The position numbers and the translations under genes were made by a program. From NCBI RefSeq assembly GCF_009734425.1, contig NZ_CP046455.1, positions 2,728,001-2,792,000 on the forward strand: a DNA stretch of 64,000 nucleotides, given 5' to 3'. This DNA is from Corynebacterium occultum. GTDB taxonomy: Bacteria; Actinomycetota; Actinomycetes; Mycobacteriales; Mycobacteriaceae. The notes below the pieces were generated by a model that saw only the letters and a list, made by a program, of their open reading frames with translations, did no database searches and was not told the DNA's origin. This document shows positions 45,409-53,868 of the stretch, one piece after another (positions within the stretch are counted from its first letter, which is position 1; each line of letters starts with the position of its first letter).

Positions 45409-46653
45409 ATGGCCACCACCCCTGACCGTGATCCACAGACCGGTCACCCGGATGCAGCCCCCGCGCACCCCGCCCGCCGCAGGGTGCTCACCGGCCTGAT
45501 CTTCGCCCAGGTGATGATCGGTCTGTCCAATGGCATCACCTTATCCATGGGCAGCCTGCTCGCCGCCTCCCTCGCCGGCCCGGTGTGGGGCGGTTCAGCG
45601 GCGACCCTGACCACCATCGGTGCGGCGATCTTCGCGGTCCCCCTGGCACGGATGGTGCAGCGCCATGACCGTCGTACCTCGCTGAGCACCGGCATGCTCA
45701 TCGGATCCCTCGGTGCGGTGCTCTCCATCATCGGTGCCCAGTTCAGCATCTTCCCGGTGGTGCTGCTGGCTTTCCTCTTCCTGGGGGCGATGAGCGCGGT
45801 GAACCTGCAGGCCCGTTTCGCCGCCACCGATGTAGCCGGGGAGAAAACCCGGGGTAGTGACCTTTCCCTGGTGGTCTGGTCCACCACCATCGGCGCGATC
45901 GCCGGGCCGAACCTATTTACCCCGAGCGCACGTTTCAGCGCAGCCCTCGGCCTGGAGGAACACGCCGGCGCCTACCTGTTGTGCCTGGTGGGCCAGTTGA
46001 TCGCCATCATGGTCTGGTGGTTCACCCTGCCCCGTGGCCTCAAACCCGCCCCCGACACAAGTCCCGCCCAAAGCCCGGTTGCCCGGCTCACTCCCCTGGC
46101 CCGGCGCGCCATCACCTCCATCGCCATCGCCCACTTCTCCATGGTCGGCCTGATGTCCATGGCGGCGGTCCACATGCAGGGCCACGGCGCCGGATTGACC
46201 CTCATCGGCCTGACCATCAGTCTGCACGTGGCGGGCATGTACGCCCTCTCCCCGCTCTTCGGTGTTCTCACGGACAAGGTGGGGCGCAGTTACACCATCT
46301 TCCTCGGTTTCGGCATGCTCCTGGTCGCCGCCTGCTCCCTCATCTTCTTCCCGGAATCAGAGCGGGGGATCATCACTGCGATGATCTTCCTCGGGCTGGG
46401 CTGGAACGCCACCCTGGTCGCCTCCTCGGCACTGCTTAACGACGCCACGCCCACCCGCCACCATGCCCGCACCCAGGGTCGCAGTGACCTGGTGATGAAC
46501 CTCGCCGGGGCCAGCGGCGGGCTGCTCGCCGGGCCGGTGATCGGGCTGGCGGGGATGCCAGCCTTGGCGGGTCTGGTGTTTGTGGTGGTGGCGGTGCAGG
46601 CCGGGTTGATGGCCCTGAGTATCCGACGACTCGGGACGAAGAAAACCCCTTAA
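45409..46653 (+). CDS. Major facilitator superfamily transporter
   Basis: 414 residues with 12 predicted membrane helices and a typical loop 2-3 motif (AVPLARMVQRHDRRTS). A second such motif, GVLTDKVGRSYTI, lies in the C-terminal half. It probably exports or imports a small molecule by proton exchange; the substrate is unknown. TAATCT lies 7 nt before the ATG with no SD, so the transcript may be leaderless. The start at 45409 precedes a 20-residue hydrophilic N-terminus. Confidence 0.88.
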   Translation: MATTPDRDPQTGHPDAAPAHPARRRVLTGLIFAQVMIGLSNGITLSMGSLLAASLAGPVWGGSAATLTTIGAAIFAVPLARMVQRHDRRTSLSTGMLIGSLGAVLSIIGAQFSIFPVVLLAFLFLGAMSAVNLQARFAATDVAGEKTRGSDLSLVVWSTTIGAIAGPNLFTPSARFSAALGLEEHAGAYLLCLVGQLIAIMVWWFTLPRGLKPAPDTSPAQSPVARLTPLARRAITSIAIAHFSMVGLMSMAAVHMQGHGAGLTLIGLTISLHVAGMYALSPLFGVLTDKVGRSYTIFLGFGMLLVAACSLIFFPESERGIITAMIFLGLGWNATLVASSALLNDATPTRHHARTQGRSDLVMNLAGASGGLLAGPVIGLAGMPALAGLVFVVVAVQAGLMALSIRRLGTKKTP

Positions 46654-46810
46654 AAGACACCTGTGCCCGTTAAAAAGGGTGCGGTGGTCTTATTTCCCGG
46701 AGGCACAACCCCCAGGTTATGGAACTGTTAGCCGAGAAATTTCTTTCCCCACCCCACCGGAAAGGAGATCCCCGTTACACTTGTTCTAAACCCAATGAAA
46801 GGAGAACGAG

Positions 46811-46894
46811 ATGCGCGGAAGCGGATTGATTTGGACCATCGTAGGTATTTTGGCCATTATCGCCCTGGCCATCTGGATCTTCTCGGCAATGTAG
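46811..46894 (+). CDS. 27-residue single-helix membrane peptide
   Basis: The ATG follows AAAGGAG at 6-7 nt. The product MRGSGLIWTIVGILAIIALA (then IWIFSAM) is one transmembrane helix with a short N-terminal charge. Codon usage and the strong SD support translation. Peptides of this kind (very short, hydrophobic, monocistronic) occur in actinobacteria, but I cannot assign a family. The next 300 bp are non-coding. Confidence 0.7.
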   Translation: MRGSGLIWTIVGILAIIALAIWIFSAM

Positions 46895-47215
46895 TATCGC
46901 CGAGACCAGGGAGGGTTCCCTCCTTCCCCGGCCACCTTCTCCCACCAGCTGATGAGGCCTGATCTTCACAAGGCCCGGCGGGTAGAGAATGTGGTGATTA
47001 CAGGATTGCCTACTCTGCCGGATAAGAAAGATCCGGCATACCTGGTCTGCCAGGGTTGTGCTGCTGAAATATTACGGCGCGACCCGCAGGCCAGGTTTTT
47101 TCATGCGCCCCCTCGTGTCCTTCCCCCAAGCAGCACGCCGAGAAAAGCCGAAGACCGGCACCCTCCTGCTGTTATGACAGGAGATGCCGGTCCTCAAGCT
47201 GAAACCGGGGATGAA
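46895..47215. other. Non-coding stretch with two hairpins
   Basis: TGCCGGAT-N7-ATCCGGCA (47016-47038) is a perfect 8-bp hairpin that could end the small membrane-peptide transcript. The second hairpin (47153-47192) terminates the monooxygenase transcript from the other side. No gene is supported. Confidence 0.5.
47153..47192 (-). terminator. Terminator after the Baeyer-Villiger monooxygenase gene
   Basis: On the minus strand GACCGGCA...TGCCGGTC with an inner CTCCTG/CAGGAG stem is followed by TTCGGCTTTTC. Confidence 0.65.
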
Positions 47216-48862
47216 TCAGGCGGTGGCGACACCCACCAACGGCTTCGCCGCGCTGCTCTCCGCATCCTCACCGAGGGTGAAGCCGGTGTATCCGGCGGCC
47301 GCGATCTCATCACAGAGCTGACGGTAGGTGTGGAGACCACCGGCGTAGGGCATGAACACCCTGGGCTTGCCCGGGATATTGGAGCCCATGTACCAGGAGG
47401 CTGCCTCCGGGTAGAGGGTCTGGGCCGCAATGGCGTTGACCTTGGCCACCCACTCCTCCTGAGCCTCAGCGGAAGCCTCGATCCGCTCGATGCCCCGCTC
47501 CTCCAGATCACTCAGCAGGGTGGAGATCCACTCCACATGCTGCTCAATCGAGGGGATCATGTTGGTCAGCACCGAGGGGCTGCCCGGGCCGGTCACGGTG
47601 AAGAGGTTCGGGAAACCTGCGACCGACAGACCCAGGTAGGACTTGCCGCCCTCATCCCAAGCCTCCTTCAGGGGCAGACCCTCCCGGCCCTTGATGCCCA
47701 ACCGCAGCAGCGGACCAGTGATCGCATCATAACCGGTGGCCATGACCAGGATGTCGCACTCATATTCCTGACCATTGACCACAGGCCCCTTGGCACCGAT
47801 GCGCTCGATGCGATGCTCGCGGACATCCACCAGCTCCACATTCGGGCGGTTGTAGGTCTCGTAATAATCCGTGTCCACACAGATGCGCTTGGTGCCCACC
47901 GGGTAAGACTTCGGGGTGATCAGCTCGGCCCGCTCCGGGTCCTTGACGATCTCCGCGATCTTCTCCCGGACATACTCGGCGGTGATCTCATTCGCCTGCC
48001 GGTCCGACATGGTGTCGGTGAAGGCGTTCATGAAGGTCGGGCCACCCTGGGCCCAACGGCTATCCAGCTCAGCCCGGATTTCCTCCGCAGGCAGCTTCAG
48101 GGCAGAACCGATCGGCGGCTTGACCATCACACCGGCCGGAGTCTGCTTCAGCTTCTCCCGCAGGGTCGGATAAACCGCCTTGACTAGTGCCATCTCATCC
48201 ACACCGAGCGTGCGGTTGCGCGCCGGGACGGTGTAATTCGGGGTGCGCTGGAAGATGGTGACCTGATCCGCCTGCTGGGCGATCACCGGGATGGCCTGGA
48301 TGCCGGAGGAGCCGGTGCCGATGACGGCGACCTTCTTGCCGGCGAAGTCCACGCCCTCATGGGGCCAGGATCCGGTGTGATAGAGCTCGCCCTGGAAATC
48401 CTGGAGGCCCTCGAACTGCGGCATCTGGGCCGCGGAGAGGCAACCCACCGCGGTGATGACGAAGCGGGAGGTGGTGGACCTGCCCTCGGCGGTGGTGGTG
48501 GTCCAGAGGCCGGCGGCATCATCCCACTCGATGGAGGTCACCTCGGTGTTGAAAGCGTAGGACTCCCGGACACCGAGCTTATCGGCCACGAAGTTGGCGT
48601 AGTTCAGGATCTCCGGCTGGGTGGCCCAACGCTCCGACCAGGTCCACTCCTGCTGGATCTCATCATCGAAGGAGTAGGAGTAGACGATGGACTCGGCATC
48701 ACAACGAGCACCCGGGTAGCGGTTCCAGAACCAGGTGCCGCCGACCCCGGAGCCCTTCTCGAAGCCCTGAACACTAAGACCATTCTTGTTGCGCAGCAGG
48801 TGGGTGGCGTAGATGCCCGCGAAGCCGGCACCGACAACCACGACATCAACATCAGTTTTCAT
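47216..48862 (-). CDS. Baeyer-Villiger-type flavin monooxygenase
   Basis: 548 residues. FAD motif GAGFAG (11-16), the Baeyer-Villiger fingerprint FQGELYHTGSWP (156-167; F-x-G-x-x-x-H-T-x-x-W-P) and NADPH motif GTGSSG (182-187) are all intact. Such enzymes insert oxygen next to a carbonyl, turning ketones into esters or lactones. It starts 2 bp after the esterase stop, so the ester made here is probably cleaved by its partner. The order esterase-monooxygenase resembles acetone or cyclic-ketone degradation operons of other actinobacteria; the ketone is not known. Confidence 0.93.
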   Translation of the reverse strand: MKTDVDVVVVGAGFAGIYATHLLRNKNGLSVQGFEKGSGVGGTWFWNRYPGARCDAESIVYSYSFDDEIQQEWTWSERWATQPEILNYANFVADKLGVRESYAFNTEVTSIEWDDAAGLWTTTTAEGRSTTSRFVITAVGCLSAAQMPQFEGLQDFQGELYHTGSWPHEGVDFAGKKVAVIGTGSSGIQAIPVIAQQADQVTIFQRTPNYTVPARNRTLGVDEMALVKAVYPTLREKLKQTPAGVMVKPPIGSALKLPAEEIRAELDSRWAQGGPTFMNAFTDTMSDRQANEITAEYVREKIAEIVKDPERAELITPKSYPVGTKRICVDTDYYETYNRPNVELVDVREHRIERIGAKGPVVNGQEYECDILVMATGYDAITGPLLRLGIKGREGLPLKEAWDEGGKSYLGLSVAGFPNLFTVTGPGSPSVLTNMIPSIEQHVEWISTLLSDLEERGIERIEASAEAQEEWVAKVNAIAAQTLYPEAASWYMGSNIPGKPRVFMPYAGGLHTYRQLCDEIAAAGYTGFTLGEDAESSAAKPLVGVATA

Positions 48863-48864
48863 GA

Positions 48865-49815
48865 TTAGCGGACCTCCTCGGTGACAGCAGCACGCTGCAG
48901 GACCTGCTCCGCGATGCGGCTGATCAGCTGTGCGCTGGCGGGCAGGATGTTGAACATGGAGATGAAGCCGTGCATCTGGCCCGGGAAGAGCTCGGTCTCA
49001 ACCTTCACGCCCTCCTCCGCCAGTCGCTTGGCGTAGGCCTCACCCTCATCGCGGAGCACATCATGCTCGGCGATGGCGACATAGGCGTCGGGCAGCCCTG
49101 CCAGGGATTCGGCGCGGATCGGGGAAGCTTCCTGCTCCCCGCGCTTCTCCACCGGGGCGTAATGATCCCAGAACCAGACCATGGATTCGGTCATCAGCAT
49201 CAGCTGGTTCTCCGGGTCCAGGTAGCTGGGGCGGGTGAAGTCGGCGTCGGTGACCGGGTAGACCAGCACCTGGAAGTCGATCTTGGGGCCAGCCAGCTCA
49301 CGGGAGCGCAGGGTCATGGCGGCAGCGAGGTTTCCACCGGCACTGTCTCCACCGATAACCAGGGGTGCACCCTCTTCGGCCAGCTCGGCGCGGTGCTCCT
49401 CCACCCACTGCAGGGCAGTCCAGCAGTCATTGGGAGCCGCCGGGTAGGCGTGTTCCGGGGCCTTGCGGTAATTGACCAGCACCACGGTGTAGCCGGTCTC
49501 CTGGGCGAGCTGGCGGCCGATAGCGTCATAGGCGACGATGTCGCTGACCACCCAGCCACCGCCGTGGAGGTAGATGAAGATGCCCTTGGGCTGCTCCGTG
49601 GGCTTGAGTACGCGTACCTCGAAGTCCGCGTCCTGCTCGGAACTCTTCAGCTTGAGGTCCTGAACCTCGGCCATGTCCACACCGGGGCCGATCAGGTCCA
49701 GGGTGGCCAGGGCGCCGGCTCGGGCTTCCTCCGGGGTGGAGAGGTGGATCGGCTTAGCGTCGGGGTTCTCCCCGGCCTGTGCCAGGAACTGCTTGGTTGC
49801 CTCATCAATAGCCAT
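48865..49815 (-). CDS. Alpha/beta hydrolase esterase, HSL family
   Basis: 316 residues from ATG 49815 behind GAGGAG. HGGG (84-87) forms the oxyanion hole, GDSAGG holds nucleophile Ser158, and an Asp in EHDVLRDEG and a His in GQMHGF complete the triad of the hormone-sensitive-lipase branch. It hydrolyses short esters. It is the first gene of the operon with the Baeyer-Villiger monooxygenase. The promoter region has a GlxR-like site and an inverted repeat. Confidence 0.9.
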   Translation of the reverse strand: MAIDEATKQFLAQAGENPDAKPIHLSTPEEARAGALATLDLIGPGVDMAEVQDLKLKSSEQDADFEVRVLKPTEQPKGIFIYLHGGGWVVSDIVAYDAIGRQLAQETGYTVVLVNYRKAPEHAYPAAPNDCWTALQWVEEHRAELAEEGAPLVIGGDSAGGNLAAAMTLRSRELAGPKIDFQVLVYPVTDADFTRPSYLDPENQLMLMTESMVWFWDHYAPVEKRGEQEASPIRAESLAGLPDAYVAIAEHDVLRDEGEAYAKRLAEEGVKVETELFPGQMHGFISMFNILPASAQLISRIAEQVLQRAAVTEEVR

Positions 49816-49827
49816 GTCGACTCCTCA

Positions 49828-49884
49828 GTCTCTAACGTGCCCATTCAAGTGTGATGTAAATCATCTTCTTGACTTGTTAGAGAC
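49828..49884. promoter_or_regulatory. Widely spaced inverted repeat in the esterase promoter
   Basis: GTCTCTAAC (49828-49836) and GTTAGAGAC (49876-49884) are exact inverted copies, 39 nt apart. They bracket the promoter of the esterase-monooxygenase operon. This could be a looped or two-dimer operator, perhaps for the adjacent PucR-type protein. Confidence 0.55.
49850..49865. promoter_or_regulatory. GlxR-like site in the esterase promoter
   Basis: TGTGATGTAAATCATC matches the C. glutamicum GlxR consensus TGTGANNTANNTCACA at 10 of 12 fixed positions. It lies 35-50 bp upstream of the start, so cAMP-GlxR may control the operon by carbon source. Confidence 0.5.
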
Positions 49885-49926
49885 ACTAATCACGGAGCGG
49901 GGCCAGGTCATCGGGCACATGGCGAA

Positions 49927-49943
49927 TGATTGTTAAGCAATCA
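49927..49943. promoter_or_regulatory. Inverted repeat between regulator stop and esterase
   Basis: TGATTG-TTAAG-CAATCA is a perfect 6-bp inverted repeat with a 5-nt center, 112 bp upstream of the esterase start. It could be another operator. Confidence 0.35.
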
Positions 49944-49967
49944 GGGACAATTGGCTAATAGCTGTGA

Positions 49968-51077
49968 TCAAGCGTGAACAGGAGCCCCGTCCAACCTTCG
50001 CGCCCCAGAGCTGCCATGCAGGCGATAGAGGGTCAACGCGATCAGCAGCCGGGTGCGTCCGTATATTTCTCGAAGCGGGAAACGCAACACCCCCTCCGCC
50101 GCGTCAACGCGGGTGGCCACCGTGTTGTGGTGCAGATGCACCAACTGAGCGGCCTGGCGGATCGACTCGGTGGCAGCTACCGCTTCCAATACATTCAGAG
50201 TGTCCGGCGGACCCTTCTCCGCCAACTCATGAATCGCCCGGACATCATCAAGCTCCCGCACATTACGATGGTCCACCGCATCCACCAACACCCGCAGGCA
50301 ACCCACCTTGGCGATATCCACGACCACAGCGTCAATCACGCGGTGGGGGGCCCGGCGGCTCTTGCTCGGCTGGGAGAAACGCAGGGCGGTTTTCGCCCCC
50401 TCCCAGGATTCATGGATCCGTTCCGGCGGCAGGGCCTCCCCCAACCCCACGGACAACCCCTTGGGAACACCTACTTCCTGATGTGGTTCCTCCCGCAGGA
50501 TGACCGCCAGAACATCGCCCACCCGGGCCAGCAGCGGAGATTGCCCGCCCCCCAAGTCCTGTGCCAGGGCTGCCGCGCGCCGCAGCTCACCGCTGTCACC
50601 GGCGATGGCCACGACCGTCAATAAGCGGGATTCAGCCAGGCCGAGACGCTGCAGATTATCGACACGCTGCGCCGGACTGCCCGACTTTCCCAGCAGGGAA
50701 CGGAGCCGGTCGGCATCACTTTCGACGGCCGTTGTGGCCGGGCCATTGCGCAGAATGATCTTCAGTGCATGGATGAGGCGCTGCTCCACCAGACGGGCCG
50801 CAAGATCTGGAAGAGGCGGGGATATCTGGAGAATGATCTCCCCCTCCCCCAAGCTCGACCAGCCCTCGGCGGCCGGGGAAATATCCGGCAACGCCTGTAA
50901 TTGGAGCCGGAACACACTCCCCTGAATCACCCGATTCAAACACCTTGCCACCGCCCCAAAGAAGTCCTGGAGTGAAACCTCCGATTCCACCAAGGTGTCT
51001 ATCGTCTCAGAAAATTCAAAGAGATCCTCTGCGAGCCGACCCTCATGTTCAAAGAGCAGTTCTTTCACACGTGTCAC
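49968..51077 (-). CDS. PucR-family transcriptional regulator
   Basis: 369 residues. There is a helical N-terminal region, a central GGDEF-like/CdaR domain (AVILREEPHQEVGVPKGLSVGLGE) and a C-terminal PucR helix-turn-helix around SIRQAAQLVHLHHNTVATRVD (about 310-330). Proteins of this family activate catabolic operons in response to substrate. It lies just upstream of the esterase and monooxygenase on the same strand (152-bp gap), so control of those genes is likely but not proven. Confidence 0.88.
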   Translation of the reverse strand: MTRVKELLFEHEGRLAEDLFEFSETIDTLVESEVSLQDFFGAVARCLNRVIQGSVFRLQLQALPDISPAAEGWSSLGEGEIILQISPPLPDLAARLVEQRLIHALKIILRNGPATTAVESDADRLRSLLGKSGSPAQRVDNLQRLGLAESRLLTVVAIAGDSGELRRAAALAQDLGGGQSPLLARVGDVLAVILREEPHQEVGVPKGLSVGLGEALPPERIHESWEGAKTALRFSQPSKSRRAPHRVIDAVVVDIAKVGCLRVLVDAVDHRNVRELDDVRAIHELAEKGPPDTLNVLEAVAATESIRQAAQLVHLHHNTVATRVDAAEGVLRFPLREIYGRTRLLIALTLYRLHGSSGARRLDGAPVHA

Positions 51078-51425
51078 CCATCAATGTTCTTTGTGGTGAT
51101 TTCCCTCACCTGGTGACTGCAGTCTAGCCAGATGGCGGGTGACATAAAATGGATTTCCCGGGCCTTCTTCGGCAGACCCGGGTTCTGTCCCCGGGAATGA
51201 GGGCATCCCCCACTTCCCCGGGAAGATTTCCAGGAGATTTCGCAAACCTCACAGTTCAGTAACCCAACCTGATTTTCAATAGATCTGGGATAGCGTACGG
51301 GGGAAATCCAGTCCAAGGATAAGCCTTATCCTTGGATTAGACAGGATGATGTTGAAAGATAATCCTTACCCTTCGGAGATATTCCCGGGCGAAAACCTGC
51401 CGAAGACCAACGACCCCGGGGGATA
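51078..51425. other. Intergenic region upstream of the PucR-type gene
   Basis: It holds a perfect 25-nt palindromic element (51312-51336). The PucR promoter is expected near 51100-51180. No gene is supported. Confidence 0.5.
51312..51336. promoter_or_regulatory. Perfect inverted repeat with 12-bp arms and 1-nt center
   Basis: TCCAAGGATAAG and CTTATCCTTGGA flank a single C. There is no T-tract on either strand, and the 1-nt center could not form an RNA loop without opening the stem, so a protein-binding site is more likely than a terminator. A related TAATCCTTA lies at about 51361. It resembles no regulator site I know; the DtxR consensus fits poorly (about 10 of 19). Confidence 0.55.
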
Positions 51426-51686
51426 TCACTCCTGCCGGGAGAGCACCTCGATCGAGTCCCCGACGGTGGCACCGGGATTTTCCTCCTGGTGCTGCTTAGT
51501 GGCCTTGGCATCAGTATCGCTGCGCCGGCGGGGTACATGTCCGGTGATCGGATGGCCGACCACCGCAAGCAGCATTCCGCCCAAGGCCAGCAATAAGGCG
51601 AGTAAGGCAGATCCGGTGGTGAAATAGATGATGCCCGCCAGGATTACGCAGGCACCAATTCCCAGGGGTAGAAGCCAGTTCTTCAT
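51426..51686 (-). CDS. Small two-helix membrane protein
   Basis: 86 residues from ATG 51686 (MKNWLLPLGIGACV) behind GAGGGAG; an upstream ATG would add 12 residues. Two hydrophobic helices span about residues 4-45, followed by a basic, polar C-terminus (HVPRRRSDTDAKATKQHQEE). Function unknown. The gene stands alone; an inverted repeat lies about 110 bp upstream. Confidence 0.7.
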   Translation of the reverse strand: MKNWLLPLGIGACVILAGIIYFTTGSALLALLLALGGMLLAVVGHPITGHVPRRRSDTDAKATKQHQEENPGATVGDSIEVLSRQE

Positions 51687-52173
51687 GATGCACTCCCTCT
51701 GCGGTACGGGACGCTCGCCCATGACCGCGCTGTCGTGGAGCGAACTCTCATGGCCCGCTCAGCAACAACCCTTCCTACCTTTCCCCTTCGTGTGACCATT
51801 TTCAATGGTCTATACCAATCTGCAATCATTCCAGGCCGAGACCACCCCTTCCCTGAACTGCCTGAATACTCCAGGTTCCTCAGGGCAGCGGGAAAAATAT
51901 TCTCTGGATCTACAAGAGGGTGGCATGCTTCCAGGAGGATGGGAAAACACTCTTAAGGTCGGCAAATGGGAGGTTGAAGATCAACTTTCCCTCCCCCAGT
52001 CACAGCAACCCCGGCCACTTCCTTGTCTAAGCCCCCGAAAAGGAGGACATTTCCGGTTAAGATCTGCCCATTATCTCGATTCATCTTCCCCAGAGCTTCA
52101 GCGCCATCCATAATGATGGCAGGCTGAAAATTCCACCGGCTGAGAATCTGGATCGAAAAGGGAGTTCCCGATC
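51687..52173. other. Intergenic region with an operator-like repeat
   Basis: It includes the promoter of the two-helix protein and an inverted repeat at 51794-51810. Open frames on the plus strand here lack homology and SD signals. Confidence 0.45.
51794..51810. promoter_or_regulatory. Inverted repeat upstream of the two-helix protein gene
   Basis: GACCATT-TTC-AATGGTC, perfect 7-bp arms with 3-nt center, 108 bp upstream of the start at 51686. A candidate operator. Confidence 0.4.
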
Positions 52174-52308
52174 TTGAGCAATCAACATGGTGTGGCGATG
52201 ATCATCGCCACCGCAGCCCTGATGGTGCTGCCCGCGTACACGGCCCAGGTAGCTGCCCCCATTCTCAATCCCCCGGCTCCCGAGCCGACCCGATCCGGGC
52301 CGAGCTAA
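52174..52308 (+). CDS. Putative 44-residue exported peptide
   Basis: TTG 52174 follows AAGGGAG at about 9 nt. The product (SNQHGVAMIIATAALMVLPA, then YTAQVAAPILNPPAPEPTRSGPS) has a hydrophobic helix like a signal peptide with a possible cleavage at AQVAA, then a Pro-rich tail. There is no homolog I recognise. An internal ATG 24 bp downstream is the alternative start. Coding status is uncertain because it is short. Confidence 0.4.
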   Translation: MSNQHGVAMIIATAALMVLPAYTAQVAAPILNPPAPEPTRSGPS

Positions 52309-52511
52309 ACCGTTGGCAGAAGGTCCTGCTGTTCAAGTGCGGTCCGGCTCTTCCCTGTCAGCCAGGCCCTCATCACTTGCTTTGCTGTGCGGCGGCGGGG
52401 AATCCCCAGGCTAAGAAGTCATGGGGGTCAGCCGGCTGCCCACCTGATTCATCCGGGTCAGATCACCTGGGGCGGGAGACACCCCTTCTCCCCCAGATAC
52501 ACACCAGCCGT

Positions 52512-53735
52512 CTATATACCTGCCGGGCTCAGCTGACGGTCCGCCACATGCTCGTGGATCCAGGCCAGGGAGCGGTCCCAGACCTGCGGGGAACCAAGAC
52601 GGGCGTTACGTTCCTGCGCCAGGGGACCGTCGGGAAGGTGCAGCATATCGGCGGTGGCCAGGGAGGTGATCTGGACTCGGCGCGCCCTGCCCTCCCGGAT
52701 GTCCTGGTAGCGCTGGCGTGCGGCATCCCAGCCGGAACCCTGTTCCAGGCCTTCCATCAGGCAGTCTGCCAGCACAATCGCATCTTCGATGGATTGGTTG
52801 GCGCCTTGGCCGTGGTGCGGGACCATGGCGTGGGCGGCGTCGCCAAGCAGGGTGATCCGTCCGCGGCTCCACTGGTGGAGGGGTGGGCGGTGGAAGAGTG
52901 CCCATCGTTCCGTTGCGGGGGCGGCGCTGATCATCTCGATGAAGGCCGGATCCCAGCCCTCGAAGGCTGCCAGGTGTTCATCCTTCTCGGCCGGTACCAC
53001 CCAGGATTTATCTGCCCAGGGACCGTCGTGACGGCGTACCAGCAGGAAGTTCTGTTCACCGTTGCCGATCGGGTAATGGAGCAGGTGTCCGCCGGGGCCC
53101 ATCCAGAACTGGATGGCCTCCGGGTCCGGCAGGGAGGGCACCTGCTCCGGGGGAACCATCCCGCGCCAGCCGTGACAGCCGGAAAATTGAGCGTCATCGT
53201 AGCCGAGGATTTCCTTGCGCAGCTGGGAGCGGATGCCATCGGCACCGATCACCAGATCGGCCTCGAAGGAGTCGCCGTCGGCGAAGTGGAGTACCGCGGA
53301 CTGTGGGCCGTCCTCAACGCGCACGCATTTCTTGTTCAGGTGCAGCCCCTCTTCCCCGAGTGCTTCTTTGAGCATCTGCTGGAGGTCCGCGCGGTGGACA
53401 CCGTAGTAGGGTGCCCCGGCGCGCTCATGGTATTCAGAGCGGGAGAGAACCCTGCCGAGGACCCGGCCGTCGCGGCCATCCCGGAAGATGAGGCCATCGA
53501 CATCTGCGGCCTTTTCCGCCAGCTGCTCCCCGATCCCGATGCGGTCCCGTAGGAATCTGACTGCATTGGCGGATAGTGCCACTGCGGCACCTACCTCCCG
53601 TAGTTCGGCGGCCTGCTCGAAGACCTGTGGTTCCAGGCCTCGGCGGCGCAGTTCCACGGCCAGGGTGAGCCCGCCGATGCCGGCTCCGACGATGGCGATG
53701 CGGGTTCCTTGGCCAGTGGCAGAAATCGTGGTCAT
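52512..53735 (-). CDS. FAD-dependent aromatic-ring monooxygenase (salicylate / 3-hydroxybenzoate hydroxylase type)
   Basis: 407 residues from ATG 53735 (MTTISATGQG) behind GGAGGAAGG; an upstream in-frame ATG adds 45 residues across the promoter. FAD motif VGAGIGGLTLAVEL (about 15-28), NADPH-linked DG motif LVIGADGIRS and GD motif LLGDAAHAMVPHHGQGA are those of class A flavin hydroxylases. The nearest functions are salicylate 1-hydroxylase, 3-hydroxybenzoate 6-hydroxylase or 6-hydroxynicotinate monooxygenase. No ring-cleavage gene lies nearby. It is divergent from a PucR-type regulator across an operator-like repeat. Confidence 0.87.
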   Translation of the reverse strand: MTTISATGQGTRIAIVGAGIGGLTLAVELRRRGLEPQVFEQAAELREVGAAVALSANAVRFLRDRIGIGEQLAEKAADVDGLIFRDGRDGRVLGRVLSRSEYHERAGAPYYGVHRADLQQMLKEALGEEGLHLNKKCVRVEDGPQSAVLHFADGDSFEADLVIGADGIRSQLRKEILGYDDAQFSGCHGWRGMVPPEQVPSLPDPEAIQFWMGPGGHLLHYPIGNGEQNFLLVRRHDGPWADKSWVVPAEKDEHLAAFEGWDPAFIEMISAAPATERWALFHRPPLHQWSRGRITLLGDAAHAMVPHHGQGANQSIEDAIVLADCLMEGLEQGSGWDAARQRYQDIREGRARRVQITSLATADMLHLPDGPLAQERNARLGSPQVWDRSLAWIHEHVADRQLSPAGI

Positions 53736-53831
53736 GGTGTGCCTTCCTCCAGGTGAATGTGTCTGGGCCTGAGTGTAGGAGTGCAGCAACACTGAAAGCA
53801 TCAGCATTTTGTGCCGCTTGTTCAAGAAATT

Positions 53832-53850
53832 TTCCGACACTTTGTCGGAA
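53832..53850. promoter_or_regulatory. Operator-like 19-bp inverted repeat between hydroxylase and regulator
   Basis: TTCCGACA-CTT-TGTCGGAA has perfect 8-bp arms. It lies 96 bp upstream of the hydroxylase start and 19 bp upstream of the regulator start, within its promoter. An autoregulatory site of the divergent PucR-type protein is a reasonable inference. Confidence 0.65.
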
Positions 53851-53868
53851 TTGGATAGGGTGAACGTC

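Noticed and set aside
51312..51336. Reading the 25-nt palindrome as a DtxR box or as a terminator
   Set aside because: Only about 10 of 19 positions fit DtxR, and there is no T-tract and no loop for a terminator.
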